The notes under the pieces: generated by a model | Seen by the model: only the letters and a program-made list of their open reading frames with translations | Databases searched by the model: none | What the model was told of the DNA's origin: nothing | In this document: positions 6,440-14,994 of the stretch, one piece after another | Numbering within the stretch: the first letter of the stretch is position 1 | How the letters are laid out: each line of letters starts with the position of its first letter | Origin: Modestobacter sp. L9-4 | GTDB lineage: Bacteria > Actinomycetota > Actinomycetes > Mycobacteriales > Geodermatophilaceae | DNA length: 64,000 bases | Assembly: GCF_019112525.1 (NCBI RefSeq) | Contig: NZ_CP077800.1 | Span: 744,001-808,000 of the forward strand | Direction: 5' to 3' | Program-made: the position numbers and the translations under genes

Positions 6440-9400
6440 CGGCCGGTGGCGATCTCCACCAGCCGGCACAGGCCGTTGACCAGCCGCAGCTGGTCCGGGG
6501 TCTGCACCGGCGAGGTGAGCAGCGCCGGGCTGCCGACCAGGTAGGCGACGGTCTTGGCGCGGGACAGCGCCACGTTGAGCCGGTGCCGGTCGAGCAGGAA
6601 GTCCAGCCGCCGCGGCACGTGCGCACCACTGGAGGCGGCGAGGGAGAACACCGCGACCGCCGCCTCCCGGCCCTGGAACTTGTCGACCGTGCCGACCTCG
6701 ACCCCGGCCAGCCCGACCGCGGCCAGCGCACTGCGCACCTGGTTGACCTGGGCGTTGTAGGGCGTGACCACCAGGACGTCGGCGGGGCCCATGACCCGGT
6801 CGACCCCGCCGCTGCGCCACCGGCGGCCCATCAGGTCCGTGACCAGCGCGGCGACGACCTCGGCCTCCTCGCGCGAGGCCGCCCCGTTGCCCTCGTGCAC
6901 CACCGGGACCCAGCCGATGCCCGCCGGTGCCGCCCACCGCGCGGGGACGTCGAGGGCGTTGCCGGCGGTGACCGGTGCCGGCTGCAGCTCCCCGCTGTAG
7001 GACAGGTCGGACACGACCCGGCACAGCGCCGGCGCCATCCGCCAGCTGCGGTCGAGGAAGACGCCCCGGTCGGCGGGGAGCACCGCGTCGCTGCCGAGCA
7101 CGTGCTGGAGCGCGGAGACGTCGGCGCCCTCGGGGTGGATGCCGGCGCCGGGCTGGCGCAGCTGTTGCGGGTCGCCGAGCAGGACCAGGTTGGCCGCCGC
7201 CCGGCTGACGGCCAGCGTGCGCGCCAGCGACAGCTGCCCGGCCTCGTCGACCACCAGCACGTCGAGCCGGCCTGCGAGCTCGGGCCGGACGAACAGCCAC
7301 GAGGTACCGGCGACCAGGTCGACGTCGCCGGCGTCGAGGGCGTCGACCACCTGGTTGTTCGACCCGACACAGCGCACGTCCGCATCACCGCAGCGCTGCG
7401 CGTCGTCGGCCTTCTGCAGCGCCCGCACGGCCACGCCCGCCTCCCGCGCGGCGACCATCACCGCGTCGAGCAGGTTGCCGATCACCTTGTGGCTGGAGGC
7501 GGTGAGCCCGACCCGGCGGCCGGCCCGGACCAGCTCGACCACGGCCCGCGCACCGGTGTACGTCTTGCCCGCACCGGGCGGGCCCTGCACGGCGAGCACC
7601 CCGCCGTCGAGCAGCCCGGCCAGCCGCTGCACCGCGGCCGCCGACCCCTCCCCCGGCTCGCGCTGCGGCGCCCCGGGCAGCAGCCGCGGCGGCCGGCGCA
7701 GCAGCAGGTCGCGCGCCCCGCGGGACGGGCCGGGCCCGTCGATGCCGCTGCCGGCGACCTGCTCGCCCAGGTCGTGCAGCGCGGCCCGGAACAGCTTGTC
7801 GCTGGGCGGGGAGGTGGGCAGCAGACCGGTCGGGTGCTCGGCTCCCAGACCGGCACGGCGGGCCACCACCACCCAGCCGGCGGTCGGGTCGATCTCCACC
7901 ACCGAGCTGGTCGCGCGGGTGCCGTCGGCCGCGGCGAGCAGGTGCTCGTAGCGGTTGCCGGCCGACACCTTGGTCTCCTGCGGCGGGAAGCGGTAGCGCC
8001 AGTGCTCCGACCGCCCGCTCACCCCGAGCAGCTCCGCCCCCTCCAGCGGACCCAGCGCCGGGTTCTCCCGTTCCAGGTCCTCGGCGGTGAGGTCGCGCAG
8101 CCGGAAGTACTCCCACCACGCCGAGCGGGCCTCCCGGGCGTCCCAGCCCAGCTGCTGGGCCAGCAGCCAGGTGGCCTCCTGCTCGGGCGTGCGACCGGTC
8201 TCGGGCAGCCCGGCGAGCAGCCGGTCCTCCAGCGCCTCGCGCAGCACCTGGGCCGCGGCGTTCTCCGCCGAGCCGTCGGGGTCGCCGTCCTGCGGCCGGG
8301 CCAGGCCGGCCCCACCGGCGAGCAGCTCGGTGCGCCGCTCCTCCAGCCAGTCGCGCAGCTCGAGGGTGGAGACGCAGTCGTCGCGGTTGTAGGCCTCGAT
8401 CTCCTCCAACAGCTGCTGGTCGCGGGTGGCCAGCCAGCGCTCGAAGGCCACGATGCTCTCGCCGGCGTCGGAGACCTGCGCGCCGTGCGCCCGGGTGTGG
8501 CCGCGGTAGTAGTCCTCGACCTGCTTGATCGAGTAGGACTCCTTGCTCAGCCGCAGCCCCTGCCGGACCACGGCGTAGAGGTCGACGAGCACGTCGGCGC
8601 GCAGCAGCCGGTCGACCTCGGCCTCCCGGGTGCGCAGCCGCGCCGACAGGGTCTTCAGCCGGGTCGGCTCGTAGGGCGCGTAGTGGTAGACGTGCATGGT
8701 CGGGTCGGCGGCGTACGCGGCGGTCAGCTGGTCGACGACGGCCTCGAAGGCGGCCCGCTCGGCGGCGGACTGGTCGTCGGCGGCGGGGTCGCAGCCCCAG
8801 TGGGCGGTGAAGTGCCCCGCGGTGTCCAGGACGCCCCACAGGTACTCCAGGCCCGCGTCACCGGCGAACGGGTCGCCCTCGATGTCGAAGAAGAGGTCAC
8901 CGGAGCTGGGCGGGGGCAGCAGCTGGAACCCGCGGCCGGCCTCGCGCGGGAGGAACTCGTAGGAGGGCAGCCCGGTGGTGCGCTCGTCGAGCTGGAGCCG
9001 GGCCTGCTGGGTCAGCCGCTGCGCCGACGTGCGGCCGATCGACTCGGGGAGCTCCTCGGGCCGGCGGACGCCGAGCGCGGCCACGGTGGGGATGCCGGCC
9101 TCGACGAGGGTGTTGGCGTGGTCGCGGCGCATGGTCGCGACCAGCGACAGCGAGTCCTCGGCGCGCCACCGCTCGGTGCAGGTCTCCCGCCACGGGCAGA
9201 CCCCGCAGTGCGCGTTCGGGTACGGCGGCGCGAGCTCCCCGTCGGCCAGCCGGGACAGGAAGCGGGCGCGGGCCGCGCGGGTGTAGGCCGCCGCGTCGGC
9301 GTAGCGGAAGACCAGCTCCTGCTGGTCGCCGGTGACCACGGTGAGCAGCTCCGGCGGCACGCCCTGCAGGCCGGCGAGCAGGTCGCCGTAGAGGGCCATC

Positions 9401-9858
9401 TGCAGCAGCGCGGGGACCTTGATCCGCCGGGCGAGCTTGGTGTCGGCGACGTCGTAGGCCCACGGGCCCAGGTCGCTGGCCCGGTCGGTGCGCTTGAGCA
9501 GGAAGTCGGCGTGCCCGCGCCAGGTGCCGTCGAAGAAGGTGGCCTGGTAGACGACGTCGGCGCCGGCGCGCATGGCGGCGAGCGTCTCGGCCTGCGCGCG
9601 GAGCAGCCCCGCGGCGTCCTTGCCGGCGACGCCGGCGATCTCGACGACGTCCAGGCCGCGGTCGCGCAGCCGCTGGACGTGCCGGGCCTCGTGCGCGATG
9701 CCGTGCTCGGCGACCAGCGCGGTCATCGGGTCGACCGCCGGCGGCCGGCCGCGCTGACCCCGGGCGACCTCCACCGACAGCCGGGTGAGGTGCTCGCACT
9801 CCAGGAAACCGGTCAGGTCGCTCGCGCTGACCACCAGCCCGCCCTCGACCTCGTACAC
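6436..9858 (-). CDS. TM0106-family RecB/Cas4-like nuclease fused to RNase H-like and SF1 helicase domains
   Basis: A 1,140-residue three-module protein. Residues about 10-240 form a Cas4/RecB-type nuclease with Cys in FLECEH, the catalytic run GHADFLL...DVADTKLARRIK, and CGVCPWRETC, together giving four cysteines for an Fe-S cluster. Residues about 320-530 look like a DEDD/RNase H-type exonuclease (FFDIEGDPF, HYAPYE, YNRDDCVST). From about 750 an SF1 UPF1-like helicase follows: Walker A GPPGAGKT, Walker B VVDEAGQLSL, GDPQQLRQP, VDKFQGREA and NVALSRAK. The GTG start at 9856-9858 sits behind a GAGAGGGGGA ribosome site; upstream in-frame ATGs were rejected as non-coding. The vsr gene follows with overlap, suggesting a DNA-processing repair or defence operon. 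Confidence 0.88.
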   Translation of the reverse strand: MYEVEGGLVVSASDLTGFLECEHLTRLSVEVARGQRGRPPAVDPMTALVAEHGIAHEARHVQRLRDRGLDVVEIAGVAGKDAAGLLRAQAETLAAMRAGADVVYQATFFDGTWRGHADFLLKRTDRASDLGPWAYDVADTKLARRIKVPALLQMALYGDLLAGLQGVPPELLTVVTGDQQELVFRYADAAAYTRAARARFLSRLADGELAPPYPNAHCGVCPWRETCTERWRAEDSLSLVATMRRDHANTLVEAGIPTVAALGVRRPEELPESIGRTSAQRLTQQARLQLDERTTGLPSYEFLPREAGRGFQLLPPPSSGDLFFDIEGDPFAGDAGLEYLWGVLDTAGHFTAHWGCDPAADDQSAAERAAFEAVVDQLTAAYAADPTMHVYHYAPYEPTRLKTLSARLRTREAEVDRLLRADVLVDLYAVVRQGLRLSKESYSIKQVEDYYRGHTRAHGAQVSDAGESIVAFERWLATRDQQLLEEIEAYNRDDCVSTLELRDWLEERRTELLAGGAGLARPQDGDPDGSAENAAAQVLREALEDRLLAGLPETGRTPEQEATWLLAQQLGWDAREARSAWWEYFRLRDLTAEDLERENPALGPLEGAELLGVSGRSEHWRYRFPPQETKVSAGNRYEHLLAAADGTRATSSVVEIDPTAGWVVVARRAGLGAEHPTGLLPTSPPSDKLFRAALHDLGEQVAGSGIDGPGPSRGARDLLLRRPPRLLPGAPQREPGEGSAAAVQRLAGLLDGGVLAVQGPPGAGKTYTGARAVVELVRAGRRVGLTASSHKVIGNLLDAVMVAAREAGVAVRALQKADDAQRCGDADVRCVGSNNQVVDALDAGDVDLVAGTSWLFVRPELAGRLDVLVVDEAGQLSLARTLAVSRAAANLVLLGDPQQLRQPGAGIHPEGADVSALQHVLGSDAVLPADRGVFLDRSWRMAPALCRVVSDLSYSGELQPAPVTAGNALDVPARWAAPAGIGWVPVVHEGNGAASREEAEVVAALVTDLMGRRWRSGGVDRVMGPADVLVVTPYNAQVNQVRSALAAVGLAGVEVGTVDKFQGREAAVAVFSLAASSGAHVPRRLDFLLDRHRLNVALSRAKTVAYLVGSPALLTSPVQTPDQLRLVNGLCRLVEIATGR

Positions 9859-9990
9859 GTCTCCCCCTCTCGCCGACCCCCCGGTGGAGGAACTCGGGTG
9901 ACCGTACGACGGGGGTACGACGCTTCTCCGCGGTCGGACGCGGCCCCGGCCGGGTGGGCGCGGCTGACGTAACACCCACTTAACCTGCAC

Positions 9991-10010
9991 AGACACCCAC
10001 CGATGTGTCT
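9991..10010. promoter_or_regulatory. Inverted repeat AGACAC-N8-GTGTCT, candidate operator
   Basis: A 20-base perfect dyad (AGACAC at 9991-9996, GTGTCT at 10005-10010). It lies in the 257-base gap between the divergent nuclease-helicase and LacI-family genes, 105 bases upstream of the LacI start. A further half-site-like GATGTGTC occurs at 10024-10031. It could be the LacI regulator's own operator, although LacI sites usually have a shorter central gap. The rest of the gap holds an 11-base-spaced direct repeat GTACGAC (9904 and 9915) and nothing else I can assign. Confidence 0.35.
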
Positions 10011-10115
10011 TTCGGCCCATCCGGCGATGTGTCCTCGCCGACGGCACACCTACACCCTCGCCCCGGACAGGGGGGTGACCGTGCGGCGCCGCCCCGACAC
10101 CGGTAGGAAGCACCT

Positions 10116-11129
10116 GTGACGGCGACCCTGAACTCCGTGGCCGCCGCTGCCGGGGTGAGCACGAGCACCGCCAGCCGGGCACTGTCCGGCCATCCCGCGG
10201 TGCTGCCCTCGACCCGCGCCCGGGTCGAGGCCGCCGCGGTGGCGCTGCGGTACCAGCCCAACCGGATGGCCAGCGCGCTGCGCACGCGGCGCAGCGGGCT
10301 GATCGGGCTGGTGGTGAACAACCTGCGCACCGCGACGTTCCACACCATCGCCGAGACGCTGCAGGCCTGGGCGGCCGAGGAGCAGTACGAGGTGCTGGTC
10401 TGCACCACCGGCGGTGACCCGGCGCGTGAGGCGGCGTTCCTGCAGACCATGCGCCAGCACCGCTTCGACGGGGTGGTCGTGGCGGGCACGGGTGCCAACA
10501 CCGAGCTGGTCAACACCCTCGTGCAGGAGGGCCAGGCGGTCGTCACGATGAACCGCGAGGTGCCCGGTTCGCTGGCGCCGTCGGTCATGTCGGCCTACGA
10601 GACCGCCGCCCGGGTGGCCACCGGCCACCTGCTGGAGCTCGGGCACGTGCGGATCGCCGCGATCGAGGGCCCGTCGCACATCACCTCCGGCCGGCTGCAC
10701 CACGCCGGCTTCGTCGGCGCGATGGCCGACGCCGGTGTGCCGGTGCTCGAGGACCTGGTGCTGCGCGGCCCCTTCACCCCCGACTTCGGCCGGCAGGCGG
10801 CCACCGAGCTGCTGGCGCTGCCGGAGCCGCCGACGGCGCTGCTGATCAGCAACCACGAGGCGTCGTTCGGCGCACTGCCGGTGATCGGCGGGAGCGGGCT
10901 GCCGGTGCCGGAGCACCTGTCGGTGATCTGCACCGAGGACGAGCCGTTCTACGCCTGGTGGTCCCCGCCGCTGACCACGGTCGACAACCGGGCGGAGCTG
11001 CTGGCCCGGCGCGCGGCGGAGCTGCTGCTCGAGCAGCTCGCCGGGATGGCCGGCGACTACCCGGTCCAGCGCGCGGAGCTGGTCGACCCCGAGCTGGTGC
11101 TGCGCGGCTCCACCGCCCCGCCGCGCTGA
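10116..11129 (+). CDS. LacI/GalR-family transcriptional regulator
   Basis: A 337-residue regulator beginning at GTG 10116 behind a TAGGAAG ribosome site. The N-terminal helix-turn-helix and hinge helix read LNSVAAAAGVSTSTASRALSG and PNRMASALR. A periplasmic-binding-protein-like effector domain fills residues 60-330. The ligand is probably a sugar or small metabolite but cannot be named. The genes beside it (nuclease-helicase divergent, DUF3995 convergent) do not look like a sugar operon, so its target may be elsewhere. Its last 73 bases are covered antisense by the DUF3995 frame. Confidence 0.92.
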   Translation: MTATLNSVAAAAGVSTSTASRALSGHPAVLPSTRARVEAAAVALRYQPNRMASALRTRRSGLIGLVVNNLRTATFHTIAETLQAWAAEEQYEVLVCTTGGDPAREAAFLQTMRQHRFDGVVVAGTGANTELVNTLVQEGQAVVTMNREVPGSLAPSVMSAYETAARVATGHLLELGHVRIAAIEGPSHITSGRLHHAGFVGAMADAGVPVLEDLVLRGPFTPDFGRQAATELLALPEPPTALLISNHEASFGALPVIGGSGLPVPEHLSVICTEDEPFYAWWSPPLTTVDNRAELLARRAAELLLEQLAGMAGDYPVQRAELVDPELVLRGSTAPPR

Positions 11130-11569
11130 CCCCGCCGGTTCGCGGCGACCGCGGTCAGCAGCGCGAGACCCCACAGCAGGAACCAGGCGTCCCAGCAGAG
11201 CACGTGCCAGCGCAGGGCCCGCTCGTCGGCTACCGGCCCCAGGTCCAGCACGCCGGTGAGCACCGCTCCACCGAGCAGCACGTTGGCCCCGCCCCACAGC
11301 GTGAGCAGGACGCCGGCGAGACCGCCGAGCACCCGCACCGCGCGTCCCGGGCGGCGCAGCAGCGCCAGTGCCAGGACGGCGGCCACCAGCTTGGCGACCA
11401 CGACCGCGCCGCCGAGCAGGACCGCCGCACCGCCGCCCTCCCGGGCGAGGGACTCCAGCTGCCCGCCGACGGTGTCCAGCAGCGCCGTCCCACCGAGCGT
11501 CCAGTACGCCGTCGTCACCGCGGAGGCTAGGGCCAGGACCGCGGCGAGGACGGCGGCGGCGCGGGCCAC
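11057..11569 (-). CDS. DUF3995 family membrane protein
   Basis: A 170-residue protein with four hydrophobic segments (about residues 5-25, 45-70, 80-105, 120-145), with TAYWTLGG after the first. That matches DUF3995, a family of small integral membrane proteins of unknown function. The frame has no stop until 11057, so the hydrophilic C-terminal tail overlaps the end of the convergent LacI gene by 73 bases. The tail (NRRGQRGGAVEP onward) is low-complexity and unlikely to be conserved. ATG 11567-11569 is the start. Confidence 0.8.
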   Translation of the reverse strand: MARAAAVLAAVLALASAVTTAYWTLGGTALLDTVGGQLESLAREGGGAAVLLGGAVVVAKLVAAVLALALLRRPGRAVRVLGGLAGVLLTLWGGANVLLGGAVLTGVLDLGPVADERALRWHVLCWDAWFLLWGLALLTAVAANRRGQRGGAVEPRSTSSGSTSSARWTG

Positions 11570-11591
11570 CGCCGTCCTCCGCCGGTCCAGG

Positions 11592-12401
11592 TCAGTCCTG
11601 CGGCTTGGCCATGACCTTGTGCGCGGCGGCCTTCACCGCGTCGGGCAGCACCTTGTTCATCGCCGCCTGCGCCTTGGTGGCCTTCGAGGCCGCGACGACC
11701 TTGCGCTCGCCGGCCATCAGCGCCTCGAAGCCCTGCGCGGCGACCTCGTCGGCGCCGTCCTTCGGGCCCTGGCCCATGGCGGTGTCCTCGAGGCCGGCGC
11801 GGGAGAAGAACTCCGTGTCCACCGGGCCGGGCATCAGCGAGGTGACGGTGACGGCGGAGTCCTTGTCCTTGAGCTCGGCCTGCACGGCCTCGGTCAGCGA
11901 CTGGACGAAGGACTTCGAGGCGTTGTAGACCGGCTGGTAGGCGCCGGGCATCGTCGAGGCGATCGAGGAGGTGACCAGGATTCGGCCGGAGTCGCGGGCG
12001 GTCATCTCGACCAGCGCGAGCTTCAGCAGCGCGGCGGTGGAGACCACGTTGAGCTGCATGATCGACAGGTCGTCGGCCCAGTCGGTGTCGACGAAGGCGC
12101 CGCTCTCCCCGACCCCGGCGTTGAGCGCGGCGGCCTCCAGCGGCCGGCCGAGCGCCTGAACCTCCGACCACAGCTGCGCCACGCCCTGCTCGGTGCGCAG
12201 GTCGGCCTGGACCGGGACGACGCGGGCGCCGGAGGCCTGGATCAGCATCGCTGCCTTCTGGATGCCGGCGTCCTCGGCGTTCACCACGACGTCGTACCCG
12301 TGCTCGGCGAACTGCTTGGCCAGCTCGAAGCCGATGCCGCTGGAGGCACCGGTGACGAGCGCGAGGGGCCGGACCTGGATCTCGGTGATGTTCTCGGTCA
12401 T
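11592..12401 (-). CDS. SDR-family NAD(P)-dependent oxidoreductase
   Basis: A 269-residue classical short-chain dehydrogenase/reductase. TGASSGIGFELA near residue 17 is the nucleotide-binding loop, LNAGVG stabilises the sheet, a serine pair in VTSSIAST and YNASK near 160 form the catalytic set. The lysine/alanine-rich tail (about 240-269) is longer than the core fold needs. Sequence style resembles the DltE/YqjQ-like ketoreductase group, but the substrate is unknown. It lies 38 bases upstream in coordinate of the M19 gene's end and 22 bases from DUF3995, all on the minus strand. Confidence 0.9.
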   Translation of the reverse strand: MTENITEIQVRPLALVTGASSGIGFELAKQFAEHGYDVVVNAEDAGIQKAAMLIQASGARVVPVQADLRTEQGVAQLWSEVQALGRPLEAAALNAGVGESGAFVDTDWADDLSIMQLNVVSTAALLKLALVEMTARDSGRILVTSSIASTMPGAYQPVYNASKSFVQSLTEAVQAELKDKDSAVTVTSLMPGPVDTEFFSRAGLEDTAMGQGPKDGADEVAAQGFEALMAGERKVVAASKATKAQAAMNKVLPDAVKAAAHKVMAKPQD

Positions 12402-12439
12402 GACCGGCGCGGTACCCCAGCCGACCGGGGAGACACCCC

Positions 12440-13648
12440 TCAGGGCCAGATCAGCCGCAGCGCCCGGAGGACGTTCCCGCCCAGCACCTTGGTGATCTCC
12501 TCGTCGGTGAACCCGTCGCGCACCAGCCAGGCGGCGATGTTGTGGAAGGACTCGGTCGGGTTCTCCAGCCCGTCGACGTAGGGCACCCGGTCAGGCACCG
12601 GAGCGCCGGGCCGGGGCTCGGTCGACAGCAGCCCGGCGAAGGTGGTGTGCAGCCCGACGTGGTCGCCGTACAGGGTGTCCGGGCCGAACCCGACCGCGTC
12701 GATGCCGACCAGGTCCAGGCAGTACCGGAAGTGGTCCATCACCGAGGCGATCGAGTGCCGCGGGTGCTCGTGCGACACGGTGGTGTGCGGCGCGGCCGAC
12801 ATCCCGATCACCCCGCCGGTGTCGGCGACGGCGCGCAGCACGTCGTCCCCCTTGAGCCGCGGGATGTCCCAGACCGCCCGCGCACCGGCATGGGTGATGA
12901 AGACGGGTGCGTCGGAGGCCGCACAGGCGTCGATGCCGGTCCGGTCGGAGGAGTGCGAGACGTCGACGGCCAGCCCGAGCTGGTTCATCCGGCGGACGGC
13001 GCGGCGGCCGAGCGCGGTGAGCCCACCGTCGACGATCTCGTTGAGCCCGGTGCCGAGGGCGTTGGAGTCGGAGTAGGCGATGCCGATCTGCCGGATGCCC
13101 AGGCCGAACAGGACGTCGAGCTTGTCCAGGTCGTTGCCGATCGGGGTCGCCGCCTCCAGCCCGAACACCAGCCCGACCCCACCGGCGGCGTGCGTGGCCT
13201 CGATGTCGGCGACGGTGCGGATCACGCCCACGCCGTCCTGGTGGGCGAGGTCGGCCAGCCGCATCCCGAGGTCGAGCACGACGTCGTCCCACTGCCACGG
13301 CGCGTTGCCGGTGACGCAGGCGGTGCCGTCCATCATGTTGTCGAACACGACGGTCAGCCCGGACTCCCGCAGCCCGGTGAAGGCGGTGTGCTGCCGGCCG
13401 GTGCGGTTGTAGCGCGGGGTGTCGGCCATGTCGGCGGGGAAGAGCACCGGGTGGTCGTGCAGGCTGATCGTGACGTTCTCCGCCAGCAGCCGCTCGGCCC
13501 GGGCGACCTGGTCGGCGGTGAACCCGCCGTCGTAGGCGGGCACCCGGCCGGACTCCGGGGTGAGCGGGACGACGGGCAGGCCGAGGTCGCCGGCTAGATA
13601 GTCGAACGAGCGGTACCCCGACTGGTGGTCGTAGGACGAGTAGGTCAT
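12440..13648 (-). CDS. Membrane-dipeptidase-type (M19) metallopeptidase
   Basis: A 402-residue M19 dipeptidase. Zinc ligands appear as SLHDHP near residue 64, the bridging glutamate in FGLEAATP, VSHSSDRTG and ITHAGARAVWD. The family cleaves dipeptides, including those with a C-terminal D-amino acid or dehydro residue. No signal peptide or lipobox is visible, so the enzyme should be cytosolic. It is the last gene of the long minus-strand chain, and its ATG (13646-13648) overlaps the stop of the M20 gene. Confidence 0.9.
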   Translation of the reverse strand: MTYSSYDHQSGYRSFDYLAGDLGLPVVPLTPESGRVPAYDGGFTADQVARAERLLAENVTISLHDHPVLFPADMADTPRYNRTGRQHTAFTGLRESGLTVVFDNMMDGTACVTGNAPWQWDDVVLDLGMRLADLAHQDGVGVIRTVADIEATHAAGGVGLVFGLEAATPIGNDLDKLDVLFGLGIRQIGIAYSDSNALGTGLNEIVDGGLTALGRRAVRRMNQLGLAVDVSHSSDRTGIDACAASDAPVFITHAGARAVWDIPRLKGDDVLRAVADTGGVIGMSAAPHTTVSHEHPRHSIASVMDHFRYCLDLVGIDAVGFGPDTLYGDHVGLHTTFAGLLSTEPRPGAPVPDRVPYVDGLENPTESFHNIAAWLVRDGFTDEEITKVLGGNVLRALRLIWP

Positions 13649-14994
13649 CGGGTCCCTCCAGCGGCGAGGCCGTCCCACAGTGCGGCCCAGGCGCGCATGC
13701 CCTCGGCGATCCGCGCGATGCGCATGAACTCGTTGGGCGCGTGGTGCTTCTCGTCGGCGGTGGCGAAGGAGAAGAACAGCGTCTTGGCCCCCAGCACCTC
13801 CTCGAACAGCGTGGTGGCCGGCAGGGTGCCGGCGATGACCGCGAGCAGCACCTCCTGGCCCGGGTAGACCTCGGCCAGCGCAGCCCGGGCGGCGAGCACC
13901 GCGGGGTGGTCGGGCTCGATCCGGTAGGCCGGCACCCGGCCGGGGTCGGCGCGCACCTCCACCCGGACGCCGGGGACGTCGAGCCCGGCGACGTGCGCGG
14001 TGATCGCGGCGACGACCCGCTCGGGGTCCTGCTGCCCGACCAGCCGGCAGGACACGTGGCCGGTGGCCCGGTGCGGGATGACGGTGTACTTGCCGCCGGC
14101 GGTGATGCCGTTGACCTCCAGCGTGGGCCGCTCCCACAGCCGGGCCAGCGTGGAGTACCCGGCCTCGCCGACCAGCTCCGGGACGCCGAGGCCCGCGCGG
14201 TACTCCTCCTCGTCGAAGGCGACGGCGTCGATCTCCGCCCGACGCTGCGCCGACAGCTCGTCGACCCCGTCGAGGAACCCGTCGACGGCGACGGAGCCGT
14301 CGGCGGCGTGCAGCGAGGCCAGCACCGTGGCCAGCGCGTGCACCGGGTTGGCCACGGTGCCGCCGTACCGGCCGGAGTGCAGGTCCTCGGTGGCTCCGGT
14401 GACCTCGACGTCCAGGGCGACCAGGCCCTTGGACGCGATGGAGATCGAGGGCTCGGTCGGCCGCCACATCGCGCCGTCGGCGGAGATGACCAGGTCGCAG
14501 GCCAGCTCCGCGGCGTGCGCGCGCACGTAGCCGGGCAGGTGCGGGCTGCCGATCTCCTCCTCCCCCTCCAGCAGGAAGCGCACGTTGAGCGGCAACGCCC
14601 CGCGCTCGGCCAGCAGCGCCTCGGCCATGGCCAGCACAAGCAGCACCGGTCCCTTGTCGTCGGTGACCCCACGCCCGCGCAGCACGTCCCCGTCGACCAC
14701 CAGCTCGAACGGCTGCGTGTGCCACTCGGCGAGGTCGCCGGTGGGCTGGACGTCGTAGTGCCCGTAGACCAGCACGGTCGGGGCGCCGGGGGCACCGAGC
14801 CACTCGCCGCGCACCACCGGGAAGCCGTCGGTCTCCTCGACCCGGCCAGCGGCCCAGGACAGCCGGGCGGCCAGCCAGTCGGCGGCCGCGCGCATGGTCG
14901 CAGGCAGCGCGCTGCGGCTGTCGCTGGGGATCGCCACGTACTCGGTGAGCGCGGCCAGGAAGCCCGGCGGCAGGGTGTCGACCGGTGCGGTCAT
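13645..14994 (-). CDS. M20-family metallodipeptidase
   Basis: A 449-residue M20 peptidase close to the usual length of dipeptidases of this family. The first zinc ligand is in LVYGHYDVQP, the bridging aspartate in GRGVTDDKGP, and the general-base glutamate in LEGEEEIGSPH. A dimerisation domain follows at about 185-300 and the last histidine ligand lies in DEKHHAPNE. It hydrolyses dipeptides or related amide bonds in the cytosol. The gene overlaps both the downstream M19 and upstream mal genes by four bases, so it is in the same transcript. Confidence 0.92.
   Translation of the reverse strand: MTAPVDTLPPGFLAALTEYVAIPSDSRSALPATMRAAADWLAARLSWAAGRVEETDGFPVVRGEWLGAPGAPTVLVYGHYDVQPTGDLAEWHTQPFELVVDGDVLRGRGVTDDKGPVLLVLAMAEALLAERGALPLNVRFLLEGEEEIGSPHLPGYVRAHAAELACDLVISADGAMWRPTEPSISIASKGLVALDVEVTGATEDLHSGRYGGTVANPVHALATVLASLHAADGSVAVDGFLDGVDELSAQRRAEIDAVAFDEEEYRAGLGVPELVGEAGYSTLARLWERPTLEVNGITAGGKYTVIPHRATGHVSCRLVGQQDPERVVAAITAHVAGLDVPGVRVEVRADPGRVPAYRIEPDHPAVLAARAALAEVYPGQEVLLAVIAGTLPATTLFEEVLGAKTLFFSFATADEKHHAPNEFMRIARIAEGMRAWAALWDGLAAGGTR

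Noticed and set aside
9904-9921. TCGTAC-rich sequence upstream of the nuclease-helicase gene as an SOS box
   Set aside because: The half-sites are direct rather than inverted repeats and do not fit TCGAAC-N4-GTTCGA.
6367-9972. A plus-strand open frame of 1,201 codons across the nuclease-helicase gene
   Set aside because: The composition is low complexity (Gly, Arg, Val, Leu, Asp, Gln, His) without domains, while the opposite strand encodes Cas4, RNase H and helicase motifs and has a good ribosome site.
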